Source: Omphiscola glabra
Taxonomy: Eukaryota > Mollusca > Gastropoda > Lymnaeidae
NCBI GenBank assembly: GCA_964017045.1
Contig: OZ024798.1
Location: forward strand, 26,569,847 to 26,633,846
Length of the DNA stretch: 64,000 bases
Reading direction: 5' to 3'
Both the position numbers and the translations under genes were made by a program. Positions 51,401 through 62,794 of the stretch are shown here, piece by piece. Position 1 is the first letter of the stretch, and the number at the start of each line of letters is the position of its first letter. A model generated the notes under the pieces. The model did not search any database. It worked only from the letters and a program-made list of their open reading frames with translations, and was not told the DNA's origin.

Positions 51401-53557
51401 AGCGGCTCTATAAAGGGAATATGACCGTATGAAGGGAATGTGACTGTATGAAGGGTGAGTGACTGTTTCAATGGATCTTAATTGTATGAAGGGATCGTGA
51501 CTGAAAGAACCAACCGTTCGAAAGGACAGACTGCATCGAGGTAATGTGACTGTAAGAAGTGACTGTGACCTTTTGAAAGGAATGTGATCTATCGAAAGGA
51601 GTATTATCTTATGTAACTGTATGAAGTGACTTTGACATTATGAAGGTGTCACAGAATGATTGTTACGGGGGAGGGCTCCGGCCCTGGCTTATCACAAACT
51701 GTATTGATGAAGTAGTAATCAGAACAGGACCGCTCCTCTCTGTGATTTATATTGTGGGTATCTGGGCGTTGGGACAGACAAGAGCACAACGTAGACAAAC
51801 ATAAACTAAACAACTCCAACTCCAGGTGTCCAGATGAAAAAAGAGGATATATTTATTACTAAAATATCAAAAGCTCTTCTGTAGTCTTCACTGTCAGCTA
51901 ACTGTATGAATCTCTATAAAATCTATGACTGTTCAATGTTTCACCTAAACTATTCCTATGTTCCACTAATCAACCATCGTCTCTTGATCTCATTTGAAAC
52001 TATTCCCTAACAACTGCTATCTTAGCTCTTTTCTCTCTACTTCCAACACAACAAACTACTACCAACTACAACTAACTCACGAACCTCCTCAATGTCAGGA
52101 AGAGTCCTGTATTATATACAGTTCTCTACCTCCATAGGTGGCCCATCCCTGTCCCCTAATTTCCGGTCAATTAGAATTTCCCGTCGTTAACCCCAAAATT
52201 ATCATGCGAAGTCATGGAAAGAAACATCCCCAAATCTAAAAGATGCACGACTCTATTAAACTTACCCTCGACCCTTTAACAATGCTCTCCCAAAACGAAC
52301 AACAGTTTCCGTCCATCCTATAAGTTACACTAACAATGGAGCCCTGTCTTGTACCCCCGCCCCAGTCATTTGTGACAGAAGGAACTTTGACTATATGAAG
52401 AAACCTTTACTCAATGGACCGTGACTGAATGAAGAGACTGAAGGGACCGTGACTCTATGGAGGAGCCGTGACCTTATTAAGAGGATGTGACCTTATGAAG
52501 AGAATGTGACCTTACGAAGAGAAAATCATGTTTATTTGCAATTTTCGTTACTAATTTTGTCTGCGATTATTTACATGGATGAATTTGTTTTTTGCTTTTT
52601 TCTCCTATCAAGTAAATTAAAGATGGAAGACTACTATAAATGGGTTTATGTTTTTCATATATATATTTTTTTATAACACTTTTTCCTCTGATGGGTGTGC
52701 GGCCACTCTTGAAATATAGAGGAGAGTGTGGCTCTGCAAAAAGGTTAAGAACACCTGCCCTAGTTGGTTTCAGCGCCACACTTGCCACACTTGCCAAACG
52801 GCACACACATTTTCAGCCAAAGAACATTGTACTTAAAACCCGCCGGAGCGATGCTAAAACTGGCTGGATGCTAAAACTGACCAGATGCTAAAACTGACCA
52901 GATGCTAAAACTGACCAGATGCTAAAACTGACTGAAAGCTAAAAACTGACTGAATGCTATAACTGACCAGAGGCTAAAACTGACTGAATGCTAAAACTGA
53001 CTGAATGCTAAAACTGACTGAATGCTAAAACTGTCCGGATAATAAAACTGGCTGGATGCTAAAACTGACTGAATGCTAAATCTGTCCGGATACTAAAACT
53101 GGCTGGATACTAAACTGCCCGGATGCTAAAACTGCCCGGATGCTAAAACTGCCCGGACGCTAAAACTGCCCGGATGCTAAAACTGTCTGCATGCTAAAAA
53201 TGACCGCTTGACAAAAAGTTTTTAGGCCATAGCGTCGTCATTACATAATCTTTTTATTAATCTATCTTCATATACTTGGACCCATTAATGTTGTCATCTC
53301 ATGAAGACCAGACAGAGTTTTAGATCTATTGTGATTACATTTTATTAATTTTTATTTTGTATTATTTATTGGTTTATTTTTTTTTATTTTTTTTATTTAT
53401 TTATTTTTGGTGGCATAAAAAGCATGTTTTAATTTGATCCCAGGTTCATGAAAAGGCGGATGACTTGGGGCGTGGAGGTGACCTGGCAAGTCTGACCAAT
53501 GGGAACGCCGGATCCCGTCTTGGCTGCTGCGTCGTTGGCCTGGCCCAAAGCATATGA
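45350..53557 (+). CDS. SOD: Secreted Cu/Zn superoxide dismutase, complete, 5 exons
   Basis: Converts two superoxide radicals to oxygen and hydrogen peroxide. The five exons join in phase to about 191 residues. The N-terminus [15 protein letters not shown] is a signal peptide, so the enzyme should be secreted, probably to the haemolymph. The core shows GFHVHQFGD (two copper histidines), GGHFNP (bridging histidine), [19 protein letters not shown] (zinc ligands, histidines and aspartate), VHEKADDLG (copper histidine) and [13 protein letters not shown] (active-site arginine and the disulphide cysteine that pairs with AGCAS). All expected ligands are present. Introns are long and full of transposons and tandem repeats. 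No frame damage was seen. A copper chaperone or catalytically dead homologue is unlikely because every ligand is kept. Confidence 0.95.
45915..46013. repeat. 54-to-60-bp direct repeat next to a LINE insertion
   Basis: The sequence gaaatagtctgtcgagggtg with agagactt occurs at about 45934 and 45988, and again at 46420-46446 after the LINE fragment. The third copy suggests that the LINE inserted in or beside this repeat with a long duplication. Confidence 0.7.
46030..46410 (+). mobile_element. 5'-truncated LINE, 3' end
   Basis: Encodes [46 protein letters not shown] and a stop at 46312-46314, the C-terminus of CR1/Jockey-like reverse transcriptase polyproteins. The 3' untranslated part ends aatcaattcattgatcgtgg and gccctga before a gaa-repeat tail. 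It lies in SOD intron 1. Confidence 0.85.
46838..47235. repeat. 12-to-13-bp minisatellite
   Basis: About 30 copies of gaggatgaggtct with aaggtctcag variants, in SOD intron 1. Confidence 0.93.
47285..47625. repeat. Minisatellite of about 25 bp
   Basis: Units of tgtcattgtcacctgccatc plus aaacac. A minus-strand SINE/LINE tail interrupts it at 47456-47491. It ends 35 bp before SOD exon 2. Confidence 0.88.
47456..47491 (-). mobile_element. LINE/SINE 3' tail fragment
   Basis: On the minus strand it reads gatcaattcattgatcgtgg then gccctc, the same tail as the LINE at 46356-46391 and the SINE at 31935-31970. It is a very short, truncated insertion. Confidence 0.7.
47662..47741 (+). CDS. SOD: SOD exon 2: first strands
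   Basis: Encodes [20 protein letters not shown] then TVTFTQ, the first beta strands. The only acceptor that keeps frame is ttcattcccaag, ending 47661 (AAG type). The donor is gtcagt. The exact start is the least certain of the five exons. Confidence 0.8.
47880..48615. repeat. Degenerate 12-bp minisatellite
   Basis: Units of acctgtactgac and variants (acatgtactgac, acctgcaccagt) fill most of SOD intron 2. It gives serine/threonine/valine-rich false frames of up to about 170 codons on the minus strand. Confidence 0.92.
49073..49241. mobile_element. hAT-like MITE in SOD intron 2
   Basis: Ends cagtggcataggaagg and (reverse complement) cagtggcgtaactagg, a common hAT terminus type. It is non-coding with a poly-G run. 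The target duplication is not clear. Confidence 0.5.
49488..49690 (+). CDS. SOD: SOD exon 3: copper- and zinc-binding core
   Basis: Acceptor tctccctggcag and donor gtgaat frame the exon. It has [39 protein letters not shown] and [11 protein letters not shown], supplying three of the four copper histidines and the first zinc ligands. It leaves in phase 2. Confidence 0.95.
50281..50467. mobile_element. hAT MITE in SOD intron 3
   Basis: Ends CAGTGCTTCTCAAACT and (reverse complement) CAGTGCTACTCAAAG. Flanks AGGTAGAG and ATGTAGAG agree at 7 of 8 bases. The interior is rich in ggaccgg and ccgcgg. Non-coding. Confidence 0.8.
50815..50991. mobile_element. Second hAT MITE in SOD intron 3
   Basis: Ends CAGTGGTTCCCAAC and (reverse complement) CAGTGGCTCCCAAA. 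The interior has gagccccttagaagctcag. It ends only 45 bp before SOD exon 4. Same family as 62478-62670 by its termini. Confidence 0.7.
51037..51157 (+). CDS. SOD: SOD exon 4: zinc site and beta barrel
   Basis: Acceptor tcatttcaacag and donor gtaagg frame [20 protein letters not shown] and [13 protein letters not shown]. The H-x-G-D supplies the remaining zinc ligands. Confidence 0.95.
51370..51640. repeat. 18-bp degenerate minisatellite, left part
   Basis: Units of tgtgactgtatgaaggga. The array is split by the element 51647-52377 and continues to about 52525. Confidence 0.85.
51647..52377. mobile_element. Inverted-repeat element with 5-bp target duplication
   Basis: Left end TGTCACAGAATGATTG and right end (reverse complement) TGTCACAAATGACTGG are clearly related, and both continue into a G-rich run. 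GAAGG flanks both sides (51642-51646 and 52378-52382). The 731 bp has no reading frame of note. The superfamily is unknown. Confidence 0.7.
52378..52525. repeat. 18-bp degenerate minisatellite, right part
   Basis: Continuation of the array at 51370-51640 after the inserted element (ccgtgactgaatgaagagac and similar). Confidence 0.8.
52675..52780. mobile_element. hAT terminal fragment
   Basis: Ends aaaaaggttaagaacacctg, the reverse complement of a caggtgttcttaacc hAT-type terminus, with gagtgtggctctgc inside. The partner end was not identified. Confidence 0.45.
52855..53212. repeat. 17-bp minisatellite, about 21 copies
   Basis: Units of gctaaaactgactgaat with cagat and ccggat variants, in the last SOD intron. 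Confidence 0.92.
53444..53557 (+). CDS. SOD: SOD exon 5: active-site loop and stop
   Basis: Acceptor atttgatcccag opens [20 protein letters not shown], then [17 protein letters not shown] and TGA at 53555-53557. It carries the last copper histidine, the electrostatic-loop arginine and the disulphide cysteine. Confidence 0.95.
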   Translation, partial: VHEKADDLGRGGDLASLTNGNAGSRLGCCVVGLAQSI

Positions 53558-53636
53558 TTAGCACGACACCATCTTGAAAGTCGTCGACTTTAATGTTTGC
53601 GTGTAACAAGCAGAGAAGAAAATGATACAACACTCA

Positions 53637-53642
53637 ATTAAA
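53637..53642 (+). terminator. SOD polyadenylation signal
   Basis: ATTAAA, the common variant signal, 80 bases after the SOD stop codon. Confidence 0.5.
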
Positions 53643-53649
53643 TATTAAG

Positions 53650-54430
53650 CAGTTTACAATCCAATGTTTCTGAAGTGAATGTTTCATGGGATTTTTTTAA
53701 AATATGGCTTTAAAAACCATTGTCTTTTACATTAAAAAAAAACTCAATTTAAGTTAAAATGTTATTTCTTTGTTTTTTCTGCGTTGTGTCCAAAAAAAGC
53801 AGCCCATTATTATTACACTAGATATATATTGCCCGCTAAACATTTGCGGCAGCGATGAGTGAACTTCCTATCTACTAAAGTTGCTTGACAAAACATGAAC
53901 TCATGTAAAGCACATTTAAGAATACCAATTTTTCCTACACCCCTTCCCACCCATGATACGTCACTGCACACTTTTTATTTCACGCCCATGAACTAATTAA
54001 ATATTCTGATGTCACAATCACTTTTAAAACGAATATTTTTTACAACATACTTAAATTGAGACGATTTCATTTTCCGAAAAGAAAATATTACGCGCCAAAC
54101 GCAGTTGCGTTATTATAAAAAATCATTTAGTACATTAATCGATCTGGAATTATAATTTGCGCGCTATTGAACTCATTAATGAACCATTCTTTCTTTCAAA
54201 CATATAGAATTATTTGTAATATACAATCAGTACCAAATACGCAGATTAGGAAACAGTCCATTAGGAAGCAATCCACGCTTCATACCAGAATCGTAATAGT
54301 AATATATATAAGAGATGTTTTAACAAGAGGCACAATTTCAAGATGTCTTTATTTATGCATAGATTTTCTGGAGTCAGAGTCTTTTTAGCAGAATAATCAT
54401 GATAAAAAATTATGGGGATTGGCGCTTGGG
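53650..54430. other. Intergenic AT-rich DNA downstream of SOD
   Basis: No gene or element that I can support. Confidence 0.5.
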
Positions 54431-54520
54431 GTTTTGTTTAGTGTTCTGGTTCTGGTTCGGTACGTTGCTGCATCCATATACTGGCATATTTGCAACGGTT
54501 GGGGAAGCGATGTTGCCAAT

Positions 54521-55185
54521 CTAACGGCTCCTAGCAGATGCCAGGACAGCCTTGAAGCTTTCGATAGATGTCGAGTTCACGGTGGTATTGTCCAGGTTGT
54601 TCCAAGCGATTATGGTGCGTGGAAAGAATGACTGCTTATGTTGCACTGTGTTACTCCGAGGCACAGTGAAGCATTTGATATTGTTCCGGGTGTAATTTCT
54701 CATGGGGTTGTCAGATGTTAAGTCAGTGTTAAGTGACTGTTTGGCTCTAATTAATCGGCCTGGCTTCTGTGGGGTGAGATAATTGTTTGCTGGGATGGCC
54801 GGCATTAGCCCCATGATCACTTTATATAAGAATGTTAGGCGGAACTTTTCTCGTCTGTCCTTGAGGGTGGGGATGTCAAATCTGTTTAAAAGGCCAGTGA
54901 CGTAGCCAGAAGTTGTGTTTTTATAGTCACGTGCTATGAAGCGCATTGCGTTACGTCGGATTCGCTCCAATTTGTCCACGTCTTGCTTGAGGTATGGGTC
55001 ACAGATGATTGCACCATATTCTAGTATCGGACGAACGAGTGCAAGATAGGCATTTCGTTTGCAGGATGTTGGGCAGTGGCGCAGATTTCTTCTAATAAAA
55101 CCTAGTGTGGAGTTTGCTTTTTTTGAAATTTTGTTTATGTGGGGTGACCATTTTAGATTATTTGAGAAGTGTAAACCAGGGATTT
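54521..55185 (-). mobile_element. 5'-truncated LINE, reverse transcriptase C-terminal part
   Basis: On the minus strand it reads FSNNLKWSPHINKISKKANS, TLGFIRRNLRHCP, AYLALVRPILEYGAIICDP, LERIRRNAMRFIARDY and KFRLTFLYKVIMGLMP, ending with a TAG at 54521-54523. This is the thumb/C-terminal region of CR1/Jockey-like reverse transcriptases. The frame is open throughout the visible 220 codons, so the copy is fairly young, but the catalytic FADD region is missing. It differs in sequence from the LINE at 46030. Confidence 0.9.
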
Positions 55186-55319
55186 GGAGCAGAGCTGGAG
55201 CTATGGAGCAAGGTGGTTAAAATAAAATACTGCGCCGAGCTCCATTTTAAAAAAATAACATATAAAAAATTAATTTGAACCTTTTAATTAAAATAAAAAA
55301 TGTATTCAAATTGATGCCC

Positions 55320-56262
55320 TATTTTTCTACCAGCTATAGTTGACCCACGTTTCTACCAGCTATAATTGACCCACGTTTCTACCAGCTATAGTTGACCCAC
55401 GTTTCTACCAGCTATAATTGACCCACGTTTCTACCAGCTATAGTTGACCCACGTTTCTACCAGCTATAATTGACCCACGTTTTTACCAGCTATAAATGAC
55501 CCACGTTTCTACCAGCTATAGTTGACCCATGTTTCTACCAGCTATAGTTGACCCATGTTTCTACCAGCTATAATTGACCCACGTTTCTACCAGCTACAGT
55601 TGACCCACGTTTCTACCAGCTATAATTGACCCACGTTTCTACCAGCTATAGTTGACCCACGTTTCTATCAGCTATAGTTGACCCACGTTTCTACCAGCTA
55701 TAATTGACCCACGTTTTTACCAGCTATAAATGACCCACGTTTCTACCAGCTATAGTTGACCCATGTTTCTACCAGCTATAGTTGACCCATGTTTCTACCA
55801 GCTATAATTGACCCACGTTTCTACCAGCTATAGTTGACCCACGTTTCTACCAGCTATAATTGACCCACGTTTCTACCAGCTATAGTTGACCCACGTTTCT
55901 ATCAGCTATAGTTGACCCACGTTTCTACCATTATTTAAAAAAATAACATATAAAAAATTAATTTGAACCATTTAATTAAAATAAAAAATGTATTCAAATT
56001 GATGCCCTATTTTTCTACCAGCTATAAATGACCCACGTTTCTACCAGCTATAGTTGACCCATGTTTCTACCAGCTATAGTTGACCCATGTTTCTACCAGC
56101 TATAATTGACCCACGTTTCTACCAGCTATAATTGACCCACGTTTCTACCAGCTATAATTGACCCACGTTTCTACCAGCTATAAATGACCCACGTTTCTAC
56201 CAGCTATAGTTGACCCACGTTTCTACCAGCTATAGTTGACCCACGTTTCTACCAGCTTTGTT
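55320..56262. repeat. 26-bp satellite, about 33 copies
   Basis: Units of tttctaccagctatagttga plus cccacg, with runs of variants repeated as blocks. A non-array segment (aaaaaataacatataaaaaa and following) occurs both before the array (55243-55320) and inside it (55935-56013), showing duplication of a larger block. Confidence 0.93.
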
Positions 56263-56569
56263 TCCCAACTCTTTTACAAGCTATATTGCCCTACTATTCT
56301 ACCAGCCCCGAAGCCCTACTCTTGTACAACTATGTTCGCCTAAATCTTTTACAGCTATGTTGCCCCTACACTTCAAATATATTTCCCCAATCTTTTATTG
56401 ATATTTTCCCCTAAATGTTGTACAGTTATATTGCTCCTGCTCCCATCTTCTACATCTAATATTGCTCCTGCTCCCATCTTCTACATCTAATGTTGCTGGT
56501 AAATGTATTTCGAAATCCTTCTTAATAAGATGAGTAAATGACAATAATAAAGATATTTCTTCAAACGCT

Positions 56570-56760
56570 TAGCACCCTTCTCAACCAACCCTCTCAACCA
56601 ACCACACCTTTCTACCACCCCTTTCAACCACCCCCTCTCTACCACCCCTGTCAACTCCCCTCTCAACTCCGTCTCTGCCAACCCCCTCTCTAACACACCT
56701 CTCTAGAACCCTCTCTCTAGCACCCCCTCTCTACCACCCCTTTCAACCTACCCTTTCAAC
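56570..56760. repeat. Pyrimidine-rich simple repeat
   Basis: Degenerate ctctctaccacccctttcaa units. No gene on either strand. Confidence 0.75.
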
Positions 56761-56769
56761 CACCCCAAC

Positions 56770-57360
56770 GGCCTTTTAGTTTTCCTTGAGCTCGGAGCGG
56801 AGTTGACATGTGTCCGGAGCGGAGTATAGCCAAACAATCCTGCTCAAGATTCGTATACAGATATTGAATTGTGTGGATGTGTTTCAAACAAATTGTGACA
56901 GTTCATTACAATTCCAAGAAAATCCTGATGAATTCCGTACGAACTTGATCAAACAGATCGAACTCTGAAAGACGGACTTGAATCACGCAAATGTACTGAA
57001 CCGAATAATGACTGGTCTATTAATGAACATCTCTGCTAATCCGTGGCTTGCTGAAAGCAGATCTCGGAATGAGCAGGTAAACAGTCTCTGGGATCAGTCA
57101 TGGGCCGTCGTGTTTAATCGTTCATCGGCCAATTTAAAAAAATACAAGTATGGAAGAATTTTTTAAAATTCTTTGTGACCAAACAAGTTTTAGGGGACTT
57201 AAGATAAACGGATGCATCTGCTTGAAATAATTAAAAACAAATTGAAACAAATAATTATTGTATTTGTCTTGCGCAGAATTCCAATGTCGTGAGATCAAGA
57301 AAGAAATTAAAACATATTGTGAGTTTAAATGGGGTGATTTGTGCAGTGATGTAGCAGAGC
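56770..57360. other. Intergenic DNA
   Basis: Nothing recognised. Confidence 0.4.
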
Positions 57361-57364
57361 CAGA

Positions 57365-57475
57365 GTGAGGCCGGTCCAGAGTCTGGTCAGTCCAGGCTGG
57401 GGTCGGTCCAGGGTCAGGTCGGTCCAGGCTGGGGTCGGTCCAGGCAGGGGTCGGTCCAGGCTGGGGTTATTGTCA
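57365..57475. repeat. 16-to-18-bp tandem repeat
   Basis: Units of ggtccaggctggggtc and ggtccagggtcaggtc, about six copies. Confidence 0.85.
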
Positions 57476-57479
57476 TGAT

Positions 57480-60400
57480 GTACCTGTGCTGCTTTTCTTA
57501 TGTAGCCAGCTCCACCTTGCTTCATACGATTTAAGAATCATGTCAAATACATATTTATTTATATTTAGATTTAGTCTGATTAAAAATTAAAATAACATAT
57601 GATATTTCTGTCTCAAATAATATGAGACAGTTTATAAGGCTACCAGAGACAATGTATTGCAGACTACCCCGTGTAGGCAGTGCAGCTTTTCTTGTTTTTT
57701 ATGGTCATCTTCCAATGATGAGATAAATTGGTTTGTTTACAAGAAGTGCTGTGTAATCGATCAGGACACTGAAACAGTTGTGGCAGAACGATTGTTACGC
57801 TACGCAACATTTCAGATTTTAATTTTCACTTGTTTACTGAGTTTTCACAATCCTGGCACAACATCGATCGCGTTCAGAAACATAGAAACAAAAACAAAGA
57901 ACTTCTTGAGGCATCCTGTGTTCTGGACAACTAGATTTAAAAAAAAAAATAATAACAATAAATTTTAAAACAAACGGAAAAAAAATAAATATTGATTTCA
58001 AGAGATCAAATGAGAGAGGTGCATGGATTAATGCAACTCTGTGCACAAGGTGGAGACTTCAGATGGCCGCAGTGTTAATAAGAAAAAAACTGACTCTCGG
58101 CAGAAGTGGAAACTTCTCTCTTTTGTATTGAATGAGTGAACTTTTTGTATCGAGCTCAAAGGCTGAATAATTGTAAAGATATATAGGAAAATGTCTGATC
58201 CAGAAAATATGGACAAAAGTAGATCCATATTCCTTAATTAAGAAACATATTTATTGTTTGGCACTTGAACAATAGAAATGTTGTTTTCTCTCCAATGCAT
58301 GGTATTTTTGACAGACTTTCATGTTCCTTCAGATCGTGGCACGTCTCCAAATCAAATGACTGATGAAATAAGTTGCCTGGATCGATTAAATTCGAATCGA
58401 TTGCTTTCTCATTGCTCCGACACAAATAACTTTAACTTGTTTACACAAATGTAACTGTGACGGGTTTACACAAATTTAACTTTAAATTGTTGACACAAAT
58501 GTAATTTTTACTGGTTAAAAAAACGGGTATATTTTAAAATATATATTCTGTTTAATCAAAGATGGAAAATGTTACAAGTTTATCGATCTGACTTTTGAGA
58601 TTCGATAAGAGATCAAAGGTCTCATCTTTGCAATTTTCTCATCACGGGATTCTACAATGATTCTATTTGTGTCAAACAGCACCGAGACCCTTTTCTCCTC
58701 ATTCGTCTTTGATCATGATTTGCTCAGAGTTCAGCCTTTCAGCTCAGCTTAACTCTGCGTCAAATAAAGATCTTCCTTGCTCCAATTATCTCCCATGAAA
58801 ACCAAAACATCCCTAAATCCTGATTTGTCTCTGAATCATTTTTTTTTTAAAGACGTTTTTTCTACTGACAAATCCACGGGGTTCGTAATTTTGTTGCATT
58901 TTTTTTTTTTGTCGTCACACGTGATCCTCCCGCTCATTTGATCGTTGTTGATCGTGTCTGCTTTGTCCAGAGAACGGCACGAGAAGGGTGGGTAGGGGAG
59001 CTAAAAGGAAAGTTGTAGTACATTGAGGAGCGGTGGTTCTGAAGGGGTTAGAGGCACTCCATACGGCCATTTAGACTAGGGACAACGGATGGCAAGTGAC
59101 TAGAGTTCTAAAATGCTGCAGCCGTTCAATTCAACATGTTACGTTGGTTTCAGGCTTAAGTGAAGAGTTAAGTCCCCTTAGCATGGATTTTGTAAGCAGT
59201 CGTTGTTGAAAAAAAAAGTAAATCATTTTTTTTCGATACTTTAAAGATTATCATCATAATTCTAAAAATTAGAAAATAGAAGAAAATTCTTTTTTTAATT
59301 AAAAAAAAAACTATTAAAAACGAACTAAAAATTAGAAATAATTTAAAATGCTCGTTTATCGGGAAATTTATTTCGTGAAATCAGTGTCTTTATACTTTAT
59401 TCATTTCCCCTTTGAAAAATAGGAAACTCGTATTTTTGAGGCCGGAGGTGGGGCTAAAAATTTGATAGAATATGTTGTCATCGGCAACGAGTCTATGTGC
59501 CAAGTTTCATCTTGATAGGTTGACGGGAAGAGGCTCAGTTAGCCGAAAGTTTTGGCAGCCTATAAGCCAGCCACGAACTAAAGCGGAGTTGATCTAAAGG
59601 AATTAAATGGGTCGCCCACCTTGGTCTGGTTATGATTATTTAATAATGATAATTTTCACAGCGTTCAGACGTCAAGTAACGTTAACACCCAACACAATGT
59701 TCTCAGGTAATGAGCTAAGCTATCTTACACACAGCGCACAGGGAAGACTTTCTGTATCGCGCACTATTACAAACTTACATTGAATGTTCATGATCGCCCT
59801 AGCCGCAGCACAAAATCATGATTTATTTTTATTTGTATAGCTCTTATGAGGAGAAACACGAACTTGGATCTCCGGATCCAGACATTTGCCATGGCCCAAA
59901 ATGCGTTTCTTCCACCCTACACGATCTCAGGAAGACATCTATCAAAAAAACATTTCATAAATCTTTCATAATTACCGACATCCTACACTTATGACACACT
60001 ACATCTACATTCAATGCATTTTGAGAAATTTAAATTTATTGTCTCCTTTATAATGCGTTTAAACTCGTCTTTGACAGGAAGTCTTTTATAAAAACAAGGT
60101 TTTTAAAATATTTTATTGCACTTGCTCTGATTTTTATTGGGCCCAATTTTTGGCTGTTAAAAACACAATAGGTTCTAAATTTCTGCTTGTGTTTTCCTTT
60201 CCGTTGTTGTGGAAGTGTAGAATAAAGTTCTAGCGTTGTTCGTCAGCTTTTAAAAATCAGAAAATTTTACTAGCATGACGTCACCTCCAGGCTCATGGAC
60301 GCCCCCAACCGGAGATGATTTTCTGCTCGATCCTATCAAGGAAACAATATTCATTGTTCCTTGGGGAATTTGGGTTTTTTTTCTGGTGCGGGGGGGGGGG

Positions 60401-61330
60401 GGGGGGGGGGGGGGCTGGAGTAACTTGATTATAATTCTACATTCAAGTTTTTGTAAAGGTAGATAGTGTCTGCTTTATGGTGAAGATGGTATTGGTCGGT
60501 ACAAGATGCGTCCCCGGGGAGTAGCTCTGGGCCACGGGTTGTGTGGAGGAACCTGCGAGACGTGGTTCTGTCGACAAACCTATGACGTCTTTGTTTACAT
60601 TCTGAAACACATAAGCGACTGTTTGAAGTAAATGATATACAACAATGTGAGGCTAAGCTCAGAAAGACATAAAATATTGTGAGGCTAAACAAAGACAGAC
60701 ATTTTACAATGTGAGGCTAAGTATAGACAGACATACTGCACACATCAAAATAATCTAGCGACTAACTGGTAGGTCAAGGTCATTTACAGCAATTACACAA
60801 TGTTCACCTAACTTTATAACACCACTTTAATAACAATAGTTGTTTTTTTTAAAATATAGAGTGTTTGTGTGTGTGAGTCCATGATTGTGATTGTGCAGGG
60901 GGCCTCAAGACAAGAAATCCAATTTTTTTAAAATAAAAATTTGGGTGTATGTGTTTGTGTGTGTGGGGGGGGAATGACAACATTGGACTGACCATGAAGA
61001 ACTCATAGTGACGAAACCTATAACTCAGATGGGCGTCTTGGGATCTCCATGAAAAGAAAAACTCAGGGAAACACCAGACCAACCGTAAACTGTTTCTAGA
61101 GCGGTAAAAGGAGGACGACTCAAGAATTCAAACCCGGAGATGGAGTCATGTAGGAGGTATGACACTGACACAATGACGAATTCCGGCAATTCCTGCGACA
61201 CTCCTGGTGCCATGCTGTGTCATACACACTTGATGTTCCTTTGGGTTCCCTGGGTGCGAGGGGGTAGGGGCTTTGATGCCTATGGGACCAGTTTATTATC
61301 CTAAAGAACGTTGTGATTTCGTCATGCGAG
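57480..61330. other. Long stretch without a supportable gene
   Basis: AT-rich DNA with homopolymers, including a run of 25 G at 60390-60414. Short frames on both strands have no domain character. A weak duplicated tract (gtgaggctaa with agacagacat) lies at 60645-60735. Confidence 0.5.
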
Positions 61331-61334
61331 GTCG

Positions 61335-61553
61335 GCACCATTGTGACGTCTACACTATCGTCACATAGTGACGTCAACACCATCGTCACATAGTGACGTC
61401 TACACCACCGTCACATAGTGACGTCTACACCACCGTCACATAGTGACGTATACACCATCGTCACATAGTGACGTCTACACCACCGTCACATAGTGACGTC
61501 TGCACCATCGTCACATAGTGACGTCTACACCATCGTCACATAGTGACGGAGAG
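61335..61553. repeat. 24-bp array of CRE-like sites
   Basis: About nine units of cgtcacatagtgacgtctac plus acca. Each contains the palindrome gtcacatagtgac and a TGACGTC half-palindrome. One copy (61369-61376) is the full cAMP-response element TGACGTCA. It lies about 1.9 kb from the receptor exon. Confidence 0.85.
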
Positions 61554-62245
61554 ATCCCCCAGATAATAATTTCAGGGGTGGGGGGATTTTTGAGAGACTG
61601 TTGTCTGCTATTGAAAGTTTGAATTTTAAAAAAGAATTAAGTATAATTTCATGTCAATGGAAAGGGCGACCATTTTCATTTCACGGTGGCTGTATTTAAC
61701 AAAGGTTGAAAAGAACTCAAAGGTAAGGATATGGATCAGTTGATGAAAAGTGTTGTTGACTTATGCTGCATGGTGCGAACTCCAAAAAACACATATGTCG
61801 ATTTATATAATGTTTGACCTAAATATGGCCCCAACGTACTAGCCGGAGAGGCCCCTCTCCCCCCCCCTCTGCCCACCCTTGGGTACGCCAATGGGAGTGG
61901 CGAAATTTCTACTGCATTGGGGGTCTCCGGCACATGTTACACATTTCACCTTTAAGTTATTTATTGAGAACCGTCGTGAGCTAGATTTCTGATTTTCATG
62001 TCAGCCACCTTAGCCTCGGTAAATTCATTGAAACTTAATGGACAAAAAATTGGGGAGGTGGGGCAAAAATGAAATGACTTGAGAATAGTTAGCTCATCAG
62101 ACATTTCTAAAGCTCTCAGGCTTAACGGTTGTATACATCTGACACGAGCCAATGTCACGTCTCTGACACGAGCCAATGTCACATCAAATTGACATCGATT
62201 TGTACTGGTCGGATATCTGGTCGTTCTAGTCATCGACCTGCCGAC

Positions 62246-62288
<43 letters not shown>

Positions 62289-62477
62289 GAGACCATGCAA
62301 TCCATCTGTGTAAACCTTCAATGGACAGAGGGATCGCATGGACCAAACTTATCAGCTGATAATATTGTATATTATTTTTTTTTACAAAAAAACACAAGTT
62401 AACTATTTCATGTGCAATAATATTTTCCCCAAAACGTGTTACAGAAACCAAGTCAATGTTGAGAACTTCATCTAGGC

Positions 62478-62670
62478 CAGTGGTTCCCAAACCTTTTTGA
62501 TTCGCGAGGCCCTTTTAAGAATGAATGTCTATAGAGGAGCCATTCTGGCCTGCACTATGTCTGCAAAGTTTAAAAAAATTTAGGAGTTTTCTGGAGCGGT
62601 CAAGGAGCGGCCAAGGAGCCCCTAAGAAGTGCACGCGGAGCCCTAAGGAAGCACAATTTGGGAAACACTG
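62478..62670. mobile_element. hAT MITE, 193 bp
   Basis: Ends CAGTGGTTCCCAAACC and (reverse complement) CAGTGTTTCCCAAA. Flanks ATCTAGGC and ATCTAGGG are an 8-bp target duplication with one change. Non-coding. Confidence 0.85.
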
Positions 62671-62794
62671 ATCTAGGGTATTTCGTAATGGTCTGCTGCT
62701 TTTTGTTTCTTCATTTGTGAGATGGAATAAATATATTCAAGTGAAGTTTCTTACACGCAGTATTTACAGAATAACGACTCGGCCTAATTTGCAC

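Noticed and set aside
58234..58425. A 63-codon minus-strand frame
   Set aside because: No domain, splice context or repeat family. Such frames are expected by chance in this length of DNA.
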